Positions 1-8,712 of a stretch of DNA of 51,586 bases are shown one piece after another. Made by a program: the position numbers and the translations under genes. Numbering within the stretch: position 1 is the stretch's first letter; the number at the start of each line of letters is the position of its first letter. The DNA comes from Algoriphagus faecimaris (lineage in GTDB: Bacteria; Bacteroidota; Bacteroidia; Cytophagales; Cyclobacteriaceae). The stretch spans positions 1 through 51,586 of the forward strand of contig NZ_FNAC01000037.1 of NCBI RefSeq assembly GCF_900101705.1, in the 5' to 3' direction. The notes beneath the pieces were generated by a model that saw nothing but the letters and a program-made list of their open reading frames with translations, did not search any database and was not told the origin of the DNA.

Positions 1-305
1 ATCTCCCCAGGTAAGAGCATATTCCTTCCCTCAATATCCACTGGATCTACTATCCAAGCACTTGTTGGTTAACCAACCTTTGGACGTCAGTATGATGTGC
101 TACCTTATCCGTCTTAAATAGCCTCCGTATCCAGTTCCTGTTCGTTGGAACCAAGGTTTGCAGTCTCGCTTCCTTCAGTGCATGTCTCACGACAAACCAC
201 CTTGCGACTTGCTAATGCTTCGAGGCGTTACCCCCGCACATAAGGGACTTTCACCCTCTGGAATAATTTGATATCTTCGATACCAGATGCCCATGCTGGG
301 CACAC
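1..305 (-). ncRNA. Group IIC intron ribozyme, 5' part (domain I and start of II), cut by window edge
   Basis: Read on the minus strand from 305 downward, the sequence begins GTGTGCCCAGCATGGGC, then has GGGTGAAAGTCCC (about 256-244), CTGAAGGAAGC, GCAAACCTTGG, GAACAGGAACTGG, and near the edge CTTACCTGGGGAGAT. These blocks occur in the same order in bacterial group IIC introns as I remember them from the Oceanobacillus iheyensis ribozyme, including the GUGYG 5' end. The intron-encoded reverse transcriptase (domain IV) and the catalytic domain V would lie to the left, outside the window, so activity cannot be judged. Short open frames over this segment are not genes. The 5' splice site is placed at 305/306; it could shift by one or two bases because the junction reads TGTGTGTG. 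Confidence 0.8.
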
Positions 306-436
306 ACAGCACATTTGCAATAGGCAGGGTTTCGTTCTCCGCAGACAGTTTTGTGGTAGCCGAAAGTTCAGTTCTCCGAATGAACATTTGTGGTAAAACA
401 CCCGCCCATCGCAAATCTGCAAAACGTTAAATCCAA
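306..436 (+). other. attC-like integron recombination site, interrupted by the intron
   Basis: The segment has imperfectly complementary ends: GCACATTTGCAATAGGCAGGG (310-330) pairs with CCCGCCCATCGCAAATCTGC (401-420) over about 20 bases. The right end reads AACGTTAAAT, which contains GTTAAAT and fits the attC core consensus GTTRRRY. The left end ACAGCAC would complete an RYYYAAC core if the missing bases lay on the far side of the intron. Total size of about 130 bp suits an attC site. The next gene starts 5 bp after the core (ATG at 441), as in a gene cassette. No integrase gene is visible, and no intact second attC was found after the cassette gene. Confidence 0.45.
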
Positions 437-440
437 TTAA

Positions 441-854
441 ATGACAGAAAAGCAGATTGAAATAAGATGGTTAATTTTTCTTTTGGCAATACTCATAATT
501 TCCTTTGGCTTGCTAACTCGTTTTGCAGGGGATAGAAGCCTTGACATCCAAATGTACGACACCTATTATCTCATAGATCATTTTCACCTTTTCCTATTTC
601 TTTTAGGTGCTTTGTCTGCAGTTTATCTACTCACCTATGGGCTGAAAATACTGGCAAAGACCTACAACACGCTAAAAATCTTTATAATGACATTTTTAGG
701 ACTGCTAGGAATTGGATTAGCAGGCCACTTGGCAGTATCCCTAAGGAAAGTCATTCGTACTGAGCACGCGGAGAGTTATGGAATATTACCCTTGATTTTT
801 GGATTTGCTATGTTATTCTTGATTCGGACAAAGGAAATAGGGAATATAAAATAG
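441..854 (+). CDS. Small membrane protein with COX1-like DTYxxxxHFH motif
   Basis: A 137-residue protein with about four hydrophobic segments (roughly residues 10-27, 46-67, 79-99 and 114-128) and no export signal other than its first helix. Between the first two segments it carries DIQMYDTYYLIDHFHLFLF, which resembles the DTYFVVAHFHYVL stretch of cytochrome c oxidase subunit I, including the H-x-H pair that ligates hemes there. The rest of the oxidase is absent, so it is not an oxidase subunit. Small uncharacterised proteins with this motif are known in Bacteroidota. The start directly follows the attC-like site, which suggests a cassette gene. Function is unknown. Confidence 0.75.
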   Translation: MTEKQIEIRWLIFLLAILIISFGLLTRFAGDRSLDIQMYDTYYLIDHFHLFLFLLGALSAVYLLTYGLKILAKTYNTLKIFIMTFLGLLGIGLAGHLAVSLRKVIRTEHAESYGILPLIFGFAMLFLIRTKEIGNIK

Positions 855-1037
855 CACCTTGATATAAATCGAGTAAGTAAGCTATCCAACCGCCAAGATA
901 GCTTGCTGCAAAAACCTGAATCCTGAAAGCAAATGATGATTACTTTCGGAAGGAAGTATTTCGGTTCGAAGATCGTTTCAAGCCATTTACACAAATTATT
1001 TTTCCTAAATTGAAATCTGCCTGAGGGAAAAAATAGA

Positions 1038-2081
1038 ATGACTAAAATTAAATCAAAGCGAACAATTAGAGTTTTTTTGCTCTTGGGGACATTGATCTCC
1101 TTATATTTTGTTCCTTGGCCTATTGTAAATGCTTGGATAAAAGCAGTTCCAAGTAGCGTTCAGGATCAAGTGAATAAAGCGGAAGATTATGGCTTTGATG
1201 GAATTGTTGTAGGTGTAAATAGATCAGGAAATAAGTCCGAGTTTTATTCTTCAGGCTACAAAAACAGAGCAAACAAAACTCCGGCTGACCCCAATGCATT
1301 ATTCAAAATAGCCAGCGTAGGCAAGTTGTATCAGGCGGTAGCAATTGCAAAATTGCTGCGGGACGGTAAATTATCCTTGGATAAAAAACTTTCAGACTAT
1401 TTACCCGAATTGAATGGAAGCATAGAATATGCCGATCAAATCACTTTGCAAATGTTGGTTACACATAGAAGTGGTATTCCAAACTTCACCGATACCTACA
1501 TGTATTGGCTTGCTCCCAAAGATAATGTGGACGAACAATTGGCTTTGGTTTTAGATCAGCCTGCAAACTTTAAACCCGGCGAGGATTACGAGTATTCCAA
1601 CACCAATTACCTATTGCTTGGAAAGATCATGAACCGGGTGCTTGGATATAGTGAATTTCAATACATCCAAGAGGAAATATTAAGCCCATTGAATCTAAGT
1701 AACACTTTTGGTTCTATTCAAGATGTGAACATCGATGATGTGATGAGCGGATATTATGTGGGCTATGATACGGATTTAAAAACGGATAATAATGATTCCA
1801 TTTTAGCCACGGCGGAAGATTTGGGTAAATTTATTCGGGCTCTAAATGATGGCACTGTATTCAAAGACAAAAAAGAGCAGGAAATCTATTCCTCTATTTA
1901 CAAGTATGAGCACACGGGCTTGATACCTGGATACCAAACCATTGCCAAATATCACAAGGACATAGATGTTGTCGTGATCCAATTTACCAACACGGTAGAC
2001 TTTGATGGCTATAATTGGACTATGTCAGAAATAATGTACAACCGAATTGTAAAAATACTGAAAGAAAAAAGCCAGCTTTGA
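1038..2081 (+). CDS. Serine hydrolase, beta-lactamase/class C penicillin-binding-protein-like
   Basis: A 347-residue protein with an N-terminal hydrophobic segment (about 10-30) that would anchor or export it to the periplasm. It has the signatures of the beta-lactamase-related serine hydrolases (Pfam Beta-lactamase): nucleophile S93-x-x-K96 in IASVGK, Y186-S-N188 in YEYSNT, and H292-T-G294 in place of the KTG triad. Substrates in this family range from D-amino peptides to esters, so neither antibiotic hydrolysis nor a specific substrate can be claimed. The gene is followed directly by a hairpin terminator that includes its stop codon. The next gene is a more distant member of the same superfamily. 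Confidence 0.85.
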   Translation: MTKIKSKRTIRVFLLLGTLISLYFVPWPIVNAWIKAVPSSVQDQVNKAEDYGFDGIVVGVNRSGNKSEFYSSGYKNRANKTPADPNALFKIASVGKLYQAVAIAKLLRDGKLSLDKKLSDYLPELNGSIEYADQITLQMLVTHRSGIPNFTDTYMYWLAPKDNVDEQLALVLDQPANFKPGEDYEYSNTNYLLLGKIMNRVLGYSEFQYIQEEILSPLNLSNTFGSIQDVNIDDVMSGYYVGYDTDLKTDNNDSILATAEDLGKFIRALNDGTVFKDKKEQEIYSSIYKYEHTGLIPGYQTIAKYHKDIDVVVIQFTNTVDFDGYNWTMSEIMYNRIVKILKEKSQL

Positions 2082-2114
2082 TCGACTAATCCCCGTCATC
2101 AAAGCTGGAATTTT
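2072..2114 (+). terminator. Rho-independent terminator overlapping a stop codon
   Basis: CCAGCTTTGAT (2072-2082) pairs perfectly with ATCAAAGCTGG (2098-2108) across a 15-base loop and is followed by AATTTT. The left arm contains the TGA stop of the upstream serine hydrolase, so the last codons of the gene form part of the terminator. Confidence 0.75.
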
Positions 2115-2233
2115 ACCATTAACTCCTAGCCTAATTTTCTGAAAGCCTTACTATTTGGCAATTCCTGAATAGTCCAGAAAATTTCTCATAACGAGTTCTG
2201 CTCAAATTGCGTAAAGAGAGTAACCTTTTTTCC

Positions 2234-3709
2234 ATGAATTTAAAAAAATTACTTCTATCCCTATTTTTCATTAGCCAGTTCGGTTTTATTTGCTTTTCGC
2301 AATCTACAGACAGACCTTCAGCTGATGCGCTACAGCAAAGAATCATAAGCGTTGAGAACAGTCTGAGTCCATTGGTTCTCAATGCAGGAGATCCCCTGTG
2401 GAATCTTGAAAAACAGATGGATAAGTATACAATTCCCGGTCTTAGCATTGCCGTAATCCATAATTATAAAATTGATTGGGCAAAAGGATACGGCAATACT
2501 GGCAACAAAGAGTCCCAAAGAGTAAGTGAGCAGACTGCTTTTCAAGCCGCTTCCATGAGCAAGTTTGTCAATGCAGTGGCATGGATGAAATTAAAGGAAT
2601 TAGAAAAAATAAATTTGGATGAAAGCATCGAGCAGTACTTAACCTCTTGGAGTTTACCCCACCCAAAAAATGGTGAAGCCAAAGCAATCACCATTAACCA
2701 ACTACTAAGTCATACTGCAGGGCTATCAACTCATGGATTTGGGGGATATAAAGATTCAGATAATCTTCCTAGCCTTATACAAATTTTAGAAGGATCAAGC
2801 CCTGCTAACTCCGAAAAGGTAGTTCCAATTCAGCATCCAAATAAAGAATTTAGGTATTCAGGTGGAGGGACTACCCTTTCGCAGCTAATTCTCATGGATA
2901 TCACAAATTCATCCTACGAGGATTTTTTGACTTCCACGATTCTCTCTTTCTTGAGTATGACTAATTCTTTTTACTCAATAGAGCTAGATAAGTACCCCGT
3001 GGATTTAGCATTTGGACATTCGTCAAATGGAAAAAGGCTCAAAAATGATTATAACAGCTATCCTGAGTCAGCTGCAGCCGGTTTATGGACTACTCCCACA
3101 GATTTGGCAAAACTTATACTGGCTATTCAGGCGAGCTTAAATGACAAGCCTGGCAAGATTCTTTCCCAACAGTCTAGCGAAAAGCTAATTACTCCCACAC
3201 TAGAAAATAGCAACGCTGCGCTGGGGATATTTACAGAAGAAGTGAATGGCGTATTGTATTTACAGCATTCAGGCTCCAATAAAGGGTTTAGAGGAAAGCT
3301 TTTCTTCAGTGCAGAAAATGGAAATGGGGTAGTCATTATGGTTAATGGCCCAAATACAGAAATCATTGAGGAAATCATAAGAAGTGTCGCGTTGGTCTAT
3401 AATTGGGAGGGATTTGAAAAGACGGTCACCTCTCCTGACCTAGCGATCAATAAAGAAGACTTAAATCAATTTACGGGTACCTATTCTTTAGCTAAAAGAG
3501 AAGTCAAAGTGAGTTTAAAAAAGGGTGAGCTCTACCTATCAGAAAAAGGTAAATGGAGTTCTAAATTAACAGCTCTTAGCAATTCTACTTTTATCGTCGA
3601 TGTAGTAAAACCAAAAGCAAGTATTGAGTTCCTAGTCGATGATGCGGGAAAAGTCACCAAATGCAAATTAACGCAAGGAGAATCAACGGAATGGATCAAG
3701 AGCAAATAA
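2234..3709 (+). CDS. Secreted serine hydrolase, beta-lactamase family, with C-terminal extension
   Basis: With the start at 2234 the protein has a clean signal peptide (MNLKKLLLSLFF... cut near residue 23); an in-frame ATG at 2207 would only add nine polar residues in front of it. The catalytic domain shows S107-M-S-K110, a YSGGG motif in the place of Y-x-N, and HSGSNKGF as the KTG-box equivalent. After about residue 385 a separate domain of roughly 100 residues (containing FTGTYSLAKREVKV and ending at IKSK) matches the small beta-rich C-terminal domain (often DUF3471-like) found behind such hydrolases. It is likely periplasmic; its substrate cannot be told. It sits 152 bp after a related hydrolase, separated by a terminator. 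Confidence 0.85.
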   Translation: MNLKKLLLSLFFISQFGFICFSQSTDRPSADALQQRIISVENSLSPLVLNAGDPLWNLEKQMDKYTIPGLSIAVIHNYKIDWAKGYGNTGNKESQRVSEQTAFQAASMSKFVNAVAWMKLKELEKINLDESIEQYLTSWSLPHPKNGEAKAITINQLLSHTAGLSTHGFGGYKDSDNLPSLIQILEGSSPANSEKVVPIQHPNKEFRYSGGGTTLSQLILMDITNSSYEDFLTSTILSFLSMTNSFYSIELDKYPVDLAFGHSSNGKRLKNDYNSYPESAAAGLWTTPTDLAKLILAIQASLNDKPGKILSQQSSEKLITPTLENSNAALGIFTEEVNGVLYLQHSGSNKGFRGKLFFSAENGNGVVIMVNGPNTEIIEEIIRSVALVYNWEGFEKTVTSPDLAINKEDLNQFTGTYSLAKREVKVSLKKGELYLSEKGKWSSKLTALSNSTFIVDVVKPKASIEFLVDDAGKVTKCKLTQGESTEWIKSK

Positions 3710-3946
3710 GAGCGAATGCTAGCGGAGATAAGACTAAAGGGAACTAGCTCGAGCTAGGTAGAAATAATAATGAAAAACCTATTCTTTCTTTGACAAATGC
3801 AAAAAAAAACTATACTTGAAGGTATGTTTGAATAGTATAGGAACACGGCCTAGACACAATCTCACCAAAAGGAAAGTCAGAAAATATGAAGGGCAATGAA
3901 GAAGCTTTGTTCATTGATTATAAAACAGTTTAAAAAATAATATTTT

Positions 3947-4492
3947 ATGAAAATGGAAACGAAATCTATTATGAAAATTACCCTCTTTACAATTGTCTTT
4001 ATTTTGGGGTCCTCCTTGACGCTTTTTGCACAAAAAAGCAATTCTATTGAATTAGAAAGGAAAATAGAAAAACTAAAAATAGAAACACAATACGAAATAG
4101 AGTCAGTGAAGCTAAAAGCCACACATGAGCTTTCTACTGCCAAAGCTCAAAGCCAGGACGCTTTGAACCAGTTAATTAATGAGGGAAAAGAGAAAATTAA
4201 TACCCTTAAATTAGAAGGTGAAAAAGAGTATTATGAACTCAAAGCAACAGCCCAAAGCAATCCAATTAACATGTATTTGAGACAAAAGCACTTTGAGAAA
4301 AAGATGGAAGACCTCGAAACGAAGTATGAATATCTAACCTCACAAGTAGAAGCTGAATACGATCAAAAAATCAATTCACTAACCCAATCACTAGAAAACA
4401 AAATCTCTGCCTTAGAAAAGAGTTATGAATTTCAAATTCATCAAATTGAGCTAGATTATCAAAGAGAAAAATCCATGCTGCTCAACCAATAA
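3947..4492 (+). CDS. Exported coiled-coil protein of unknown function
   Basis: A 181-residue protein with an N-terminal signal sequence (KITLFTIVFILGSSLTLFAQ, cleavage after AQ near residue 29). The rest is almost wholly charged and helical, rich in E, K, Q and L, with heptad-like spacing from about residue 33 to the C-terminus, and predicts a long periplasmic coiled coil. No enzyme motif is seen. A second in-frame ATG at 3971 would give a shorter, equally good signal peptide. A strong terminator follows, so it is probably a single-gene unit. A structural or chaperone-like envelope role is possible but unproven. Confidence 0.7.
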   Translation: MKMETKSIMKITLFTIVFILGSSLTLFAQKSNSIELERKIEKLKIETQYEIESVKLKATHELSTAKAQSQDALNQLINEGKEKINTLKLEGEKEYYELKATAQSNPINMYLRQKHFEKKMEDLETKYEYLTSQVEAEYDQKINSLTQSLENKISALEKSYEFQIHQIELDYQREKSMLLNQ

Positions 4493-4522
4493 GAGCAAAT
4501 TTTGTGATACTAAAATAGTTAG

Positions 4523-4560
4523 GCTTTCTTTGACCCTGTTCGAAGAAAGCTTTTCTTTTT
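4523..4560 (+). terminator. Rho-independent terminator
   Basis: GCTTTCTT (4523-4530) pairs with AAGAAAGC (4543-4550), followed by TTTTCTTTTT. It lies between the convergent coiled-coil gene (plus) and the hybrid histidine kinase (minus). The T-rich tract is on the plus strand side only, so it mainly serves the plus-strand gene. Confidence 0.75.
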
Positions 4561-4588
4561 ATCGCTAAAAGGCAAGTAAAACCCACTC

Positions 4589-7444
4589 TTAACGATTTTT
4601 CTCGATTGCCTTCTGCAGGTAATAATCCAGCTTTTCTGCCAATACGGCCAAGCGGATGGGTTTGGTCAAATAGTCATTCATGCCGGCTTCGATCGCCAAA
4701 ATCTTATCGTCATCAAAGACATTGGCGGATAGTCCGATGATAATCAGCTGCTCCATTCCGGGAAGCAGTCGGATTTCCCGACTAGCCTCCAGTCCGTTCA
4801 TCAGTGGCATCTGCACATCCATCAGCACCAGGTCAAAATGCTCCTCTTTCACTTTTTCAATCGCCTCCAAGCCATTTTTAGCGATTTTATACTCAAATCC
4901 CAATTGCTCTAGCATCAATTCCAGCAGTTGCAGATTGAGGTCATTGTCCTCCGTAACCAAAATCTTAAAAGGAATATCTATCCCTTTTTCCCGAACCTCT
5001 CGCCAACTTACAGGGCCTTTTAATTCTGTTTCTTGTTCCTCTTCAGATACTTTTTTGACGATGATCTCAAATTCAAACTGGGAGCCCTTCCCTATTTCGC
5101 TCTCTACATGCAGCTCCCCGCCCATCAGTTCGATCAGCTTCTTGGCAATGGCCAAGCCCAGACCTGTTCCCTGATAGGTTCGCGTACTGGAGCTATCAAT
5201 CTGATAAAAGGGATCGGTAAGATGCTCCAAGTGCTCCTTGGAAATCCCTATACCCGAATCGCTCACTTTACATTTCAAATAATAGAGCTTATCACTGATA
5301 GGCTCGAGCCCCAAAGTCACTGCAACCCGTCCACCCTCAGGCGTGAATTTAATGGCATTACCCAAGAGATTGAGGAAAATTTGATTCAGCTTTACCTTAT
5401 CCGCTGACAAAATGAGCGGTTCATGAGCTTGTTTTTCAAGAGAAAAATGTATTTTTTTCTTTTTGGCCAGTCCAGAGAGTAATTGGGCCTGCTTTTCTAA
5501 TTCATCAATAGGATCAAAATTTTCAGTTTGAATTTCAACCTTACCCGCCTCTATTTTCGAATAATCCAAGATATCCTTAATGATGGCTAAGAGGGTGTTT
5601 CCTGAATTTTTAACAATATCTACATACTGTTTTTGAATTTTATTCAATTCTGTATGCTCCAGTAGATCAATAATACCCAATAGTCCATTCATCGGAGTAC
5701 GGATCTCATGGCTCATATTGGCTAAAAATTCCGATTTGGCCCGACTGGCTTGGTCGGCAGCCTTCATCGCATCTACCAGTCCTCTTTCCCATATTTTCTG
5801 ACCGGTGATGTCCTTGGATATGGACATCATTCGCTTTGTATCCAAGGCAAAGAAACGCATCTCAAAATGGCGCTCTCCTTGATCAGATTCCCATTTCACA
5901 TCGATGGATTGCATTTGACCGGATTTCCTCGCCTCAACAAATGCCTGCTTTACTTTATCCACTTGGCCATGAGGAACAAATTCTTCCAGTTTTTTGCCCA
6001 AGGTATACTGAGAAGCCTCATATACATTTCCCTTCTCTTGCATATGAAAATCCTCCACCAAGCCCTCATTGTTATAAATGAAGATGATATCAGGAATATT
6101 ATCAATCAGGGTTCTGAGTCTATTTTCACTCTCTATTACTTTCAGGTTGGCCTGATACCGAGAAGTGATGTCGGTACAAATCCCCATCCCACCTACAAAT
6201 TCTCCAGATTCACTGTAGATCAACTTTTCAAAAACTCGCAACCTAGCCTCCCTGCCGTTGGGATGAGTATAATCGTACTCCAAATCAATCACCTCCTTAC
6301 CTTCTGTGACTGCTTTTTTGACATTTGCCTGCACCAAATCTACATCCTCATGCTCCAACTCTCTGCTGAAAGCTTGGATGAAATAGGATTTTGGATAGCC
6401 TAATATTTCTTCCACCTCATCACTGACTCTGGTGATTTCCCCTTTGGCATCATGGAAAAACACAAAGCCGCGAAGCTCCTGAAGCAAGAGATTTTGCTGC
6501 TCAAAAAGTGTTGAAATCTCCCTGATATTTTCTTCTTTGATCCGATCGGCTTCCAGGTTGTTTTTGATAGAAACAATGAAAAATCCAATGGTGAACATGA
6601 GTAGAATTACAAAACCCAAAAACAACAACAGATAGGTACCATAAATCCCTGAGCGAAGACCCTCCACAGGTACCAGAAAAACTAGGGATCCATTTTTGGA
6701 TGTCAATCCAAAGCTGAAAGGGTATTGGGCCAAAATCCCCGATACTAGCTCTCTGTCTTTTTCCCAATTCATCTCATACAACCCTTTCAAGCCCATCGAA
6801 ACATCATTGAGCACAGGAGCTAGGTTTTGTGAGCTTAGGGTCAGATTAGAGGTACCATTCGGACTGAGGTCTACCAAGTCATCATTGAGAAACATGTACT
6901 TGGCCCCGCCCGGGTTGAGGTAATAGTTGGTTACTTTTTCCTTAGAGAATGCTATCAAATCAAGTGAATAGCTTATCCTAAAGCCTTTTTTACCGATCAC
7001 ATTGTAGGTATAGGGTCTGGGATTAGTGCTAGGGAACTTTTCCTTTGAGCGGCTTCGGATAAAATTATTTCTATCGGTCAAGGTAAATATCAAAACCGAA
7101 TCCTGCATATCTACCCAAGCGGTATCAATCAAACCGGGATAAGCGTTAAAAAAACGACGGGCTGCTGAGGTGAGCTCTTCATCGTAATCATCCAATTCGT
7201 GAAAAGGGTCCTCCAAATAGCTGATCAGCCCCTTGGCCTCATCCTCAAAACGCCGGATATCAATCTCCAAGCTTTGAGCGGCCAACTCGGTCTGCTTGTA
7301 AAGAAACTCCTTTCTAGAATTAATTTGTGCTTCAAAAATCGCATCAAAAAAGCTGAGCCCCAACACGACTACCAATACCACAAGCAGTGTTCCCGCCGTC
7401 AGCGTAAACCAAAAATTAGAGTGCCATTTGCCCTTTTTACTCAT
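4589..7444 (-). CDS. Hybrid sensor histidine kinase/response regulator with two PAS domains
   Basis: A 951-residue membrane sensor. Order: transmembrane helix about 13-33; extracytoplasmic sensor region about 34-265; transmembrane helix about 268-293; PAS about 325-430; PAS about 440-550; HisKA with phospho-acceptor H579 in SHEIRTPMNG; HATPase with N696 in NLLGNAIKF and the G boxes DSGIGI and GTGLGLAI; C-terminal receiver about 827-945 with D876 in LMDVQMP and K928 in TKP. There is no HPt domain, so the phosphate either ends on the receiver or passes to a separate HPt. Its ATG overlaps the stop of the upstream Cache lipoprotein by 4 bp, suggesting translational coupling and a shared signal. 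No DNA-binding output gene is adjacent. Confidence 0.93.
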   Translation of the reverse strand: MSKKGKWHSNFWFTLTAGTLLVVLVVVLGLSFFDAIFEAQINSRKEFLYKQTELAAQSLEIDIRRFEDEAKGLISYLEDPFHELDDYDEELTSAARRFFNAYPGLIDTAWVDMQDSVLIFTLTDRNNFIRSRSKEKFPSTNPRPYTYNVIGKKGFRISYSLDLIAFSKEKVTNYYLNPGGAKYMFLNDDLVDLSPNGTSNLTLSSQNLAPVLNDVSMGLKGLYEMNWEKDRELVSGILAQYPFSFGLTSKNGSLVFLVPVEGLRSGIYGTYLLLFLGFVILLMFTIGFFIVSIKNNLEADRIKEENIREISTLFEQQNLLLQELRGFVFFHDAKGEITRVSDEVEEILGYPKSYFIQAFSRELEHEDVDLVQANVKKAVTEGKEVIDLEYDYTHPNGREARLRVFEKLIYSESGEFVGGMGICTDITSRYQANLKVIESENRLRTLIDNIPDIIFIYNNEGLVEDFHMQEKGNVYEASQYTLGKKLEEFVPHGQVDKVKQAFVEARKSGQMQSIDVKWESDQGERHFEMRFFALDTKRMMSISKDITGQKIWERGLVDAMKAADQASRAKSEFLANMSHEIRTPMNGLLGIIDLLEHTELNKIQKQYVDIVKNSGNTLLAIIKDILDYSKIEAGKVEIQTENFDPIDELEKQAQLLSGLAKKKKIHFSLEKQAHEPLILSADKVKLNQIFLNLLGNAIKFTPEGGRVAVTLGLEPISDKLYYLKCKVSDSGIGISKEHLEHLTDPFYQIDSSSTRTYQGTGLGLAIAKKLIELMGGELHVESEIGKGSQFEFEIIVKKVSEEEQETELKGPVSWREVREKGIDIPFKILVTEDNDLNLQLLELMLEQLGFEYKIAKNGLEAIEKVKEEHFDLVLMDVQMPLMNGLEASREIRLLPGMEQLIIIGLSANVFDDDKILAIEAGMNDYLTKPIRLAVLAEKLDYYLQKAIEKNR

Positions 7445-8451
7445 TGATTATTGTCATTGATCCGAATAAGGAACCATTCTATGGATAAAAATGGCCAACA
7501 GACCGCGTCTTTGAGATAGGACTCTTCCTTAAAAAGAAAGTGTCCCTCTTGGGCCATCAATAGCGTCTGTCCCATCTTTCGGACTTCCCGACTTTTGCTA
7601 TTGTAGAGATTGTAATCAGAAATCCGAAAATTATCCGAGTTTATGGTTTCCAAGTACACATGATTTCGTAAGGGAGGCATACTCAGTGCCTCGATGGCAG
7701 CAGCTTTACCCGCTACAATATCTCCCTGCTTATTGACAATGATGTAATCTCCCTTTTCTTGATCCAAAAATCCCTGAATAATATTATTAACTGTCAGATC
7801 AATACCCAATACAGAATAAAGCTCTCCTTCGTGATAAACGGGATGAACCAAAGACAAAATCCATCCCCTACCTGCCGGGTCTACATAAGGGTCAGGTATC
7901 CAAACCGGCCCCTTGCTTGGGTTATTAATTTCATCCGCTTGATAATAAAAATTGAATTGGGTGACATCTAGGTTTGGATCTACGATATTCATCACATCGT
8001 AGGCCGGATAAACACGAGAAAGCTGATGTTTGGAGTTACTGTAAATCTGTTCGATTAAATCGTATTTTTCATAAAGCTTCGTAAAAGCAGAATCCAAACC
8101 ATTGGTGACTAGAATTTCATTGAGTGCTGCTGCTCTATTATCACTGGTATTCAATAAGATAACAGAACTCTTATCGGAAGCTGAATCTAGGGGCTCCGAA
8201 GCAAAAAAACCAGTAATCTGATAGCGATCAGGATCCTGATAGGGCTTCAAGCTATCTTGCTTTTCCAGCAAAAATTCATTGAATTTGGCAAGCTCTCTTA
8301 TTTCATCTGCGAGGAGCTTGAGCTCGTCTTCTATCTTATAGACTACACCTTCCATGGTAATCTGCTGCTCCCGTATTTTATAAGTCTTGGATTGCTCACA
8401 AGCAGTCAGTAGAAAAATAGGTAGTAAAAAGATAGAAAATCGAAGTCGCAT
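7441..8451 (-). CDS. Cache-domain sensory lipoprotein
   Basis: A 336-residue protein with a lipoprotein signal (LLTAC, lipidated C18). A helical stretch (about 25-70) is followed by an alpha/beta region whose second half (about 195-265) has the look of a membrane-distal/proximal dCache (PDC) sensor domain: GWILSLVHPVYHEGELYSVL, GIDLTV, then DYIIVNKQGDIVAG. Cache domains normally sit inside histidine kinases or chemoreceptors and bind small ligands; here the domain stands alone on a lipid anchor with no cytoplasmic part. The gene overlaps the downstream hybrid kinase by 4 bp, so I infer that it acts as ligand-binding partner or modulator of that kinase. The Cache assignment rests on pattern only. 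Confidence 0.75.
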   Translation of the reverse strand: MRLRFSIFLLPIFLLTACEQSKTYKIREQQITMEGVVYKIEDELKLLADEIRELAKFNEFLLEKQDSLKPYQDPDRYQITGFFASEPLDSASDKSSVILLNTSDNRAAALNEILVTNGLDSAFTKLYEKYDLIEQIYSNSKHQLSRVYPAYDVMNIVDPNLDVTQFNFYYQADEINNPSKGPVWIPDPYVDPAGRGWILSLVHPVYHEGELYSVLGIDLTVNNIIQGFLDQEKGDYIIVNKQGDIVAGKAAAIEALSMPPLRNHVYLETINSDNFRISDYNLYNSKSREVRKMGQTLLMAQEGHFLFKEESYLKDAVCWPFLSIEWFLIRINDNNQ

Positions 8452-8472
8452 GGAATCAGAGATTTTCTGAAA

Positions 8473-8712
8473 TTATAAATTTTCCAATTGCTCACGAAAT
8501 GATTTGCCCATTTCTTCAAATCTCAGGCAAACCTTTTCAAAAAAATCTCCTTGGAGGAATTCATCCAACTCTGACTCCTCCAAGACATCCATTTCGCTGA
8601 GCTTGAAAGTTTGCTCCATCGGACCCAACTCAAATTTGAGGATATATTTATTGTTCCAGGAGAATATACTTACGCGTACATCCTCCTGAACCAATTCTTT
8701 GACTACTCTCAT
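8473..8712 (-). CDS. Small acidic protein of unknown function
   Basis: A 79-residue soluble protein, rich in acidic residues, with an apparent beta-rich N-terminal half (VRVSIFSWNNKYILKFELG) and a helical C-terminal half. I do not recognise a family with certainty. Its start overlaps the OsmC gene stop by 4 bp and it ends 21 bp before the Cache lipoprotein, so it looks co-transcribed with both neighbours. No signal peptide or membrane segment is seen. Confidence 0.7.
   Translation of the reverse strand: MRVVKELVQEDVRVSIFSWNNKYILKFELGPMEQTFKLSEMDVLEESELDEFLQGDFFEKVCLRFEEMGKSFREQLENL

Noticed and set aside
187..422. Two overlapping minus-strand frames of 75 and 64 codons
   Set aside because: They run across the intron 5' end and the attC-like arms, both of which explain the sequence better; no protein family is recognised.
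855..1037. Second attC site after the cassette-like gene
   Set aside because: An ATCCAAC string fits the left core, but no GTTRRRY partner with complementary arms follows.
1038..3709. Antibiotic-resistance beta-lactamases
   Set aside because: Both have the SxxK fold, but H-T-G or H-S-G replaces KTG and the sequences fit the broad serine-hydrolase family; resistance cannot be claimed.
3780..3840. Promoter for the coiled-coil gene (TTTG ... TATGTTTG)
   Set aside because: The -7 box fits, but the spacing to TTTG is about 30 bases, too long for the consensus, and it lies far from the start codon.
4680..6403. Long plus-strand frames opposite the hybrid kinase
   Set aside because: They are antisense shadows of a gene with complete, recognisable domains on the minus strand.
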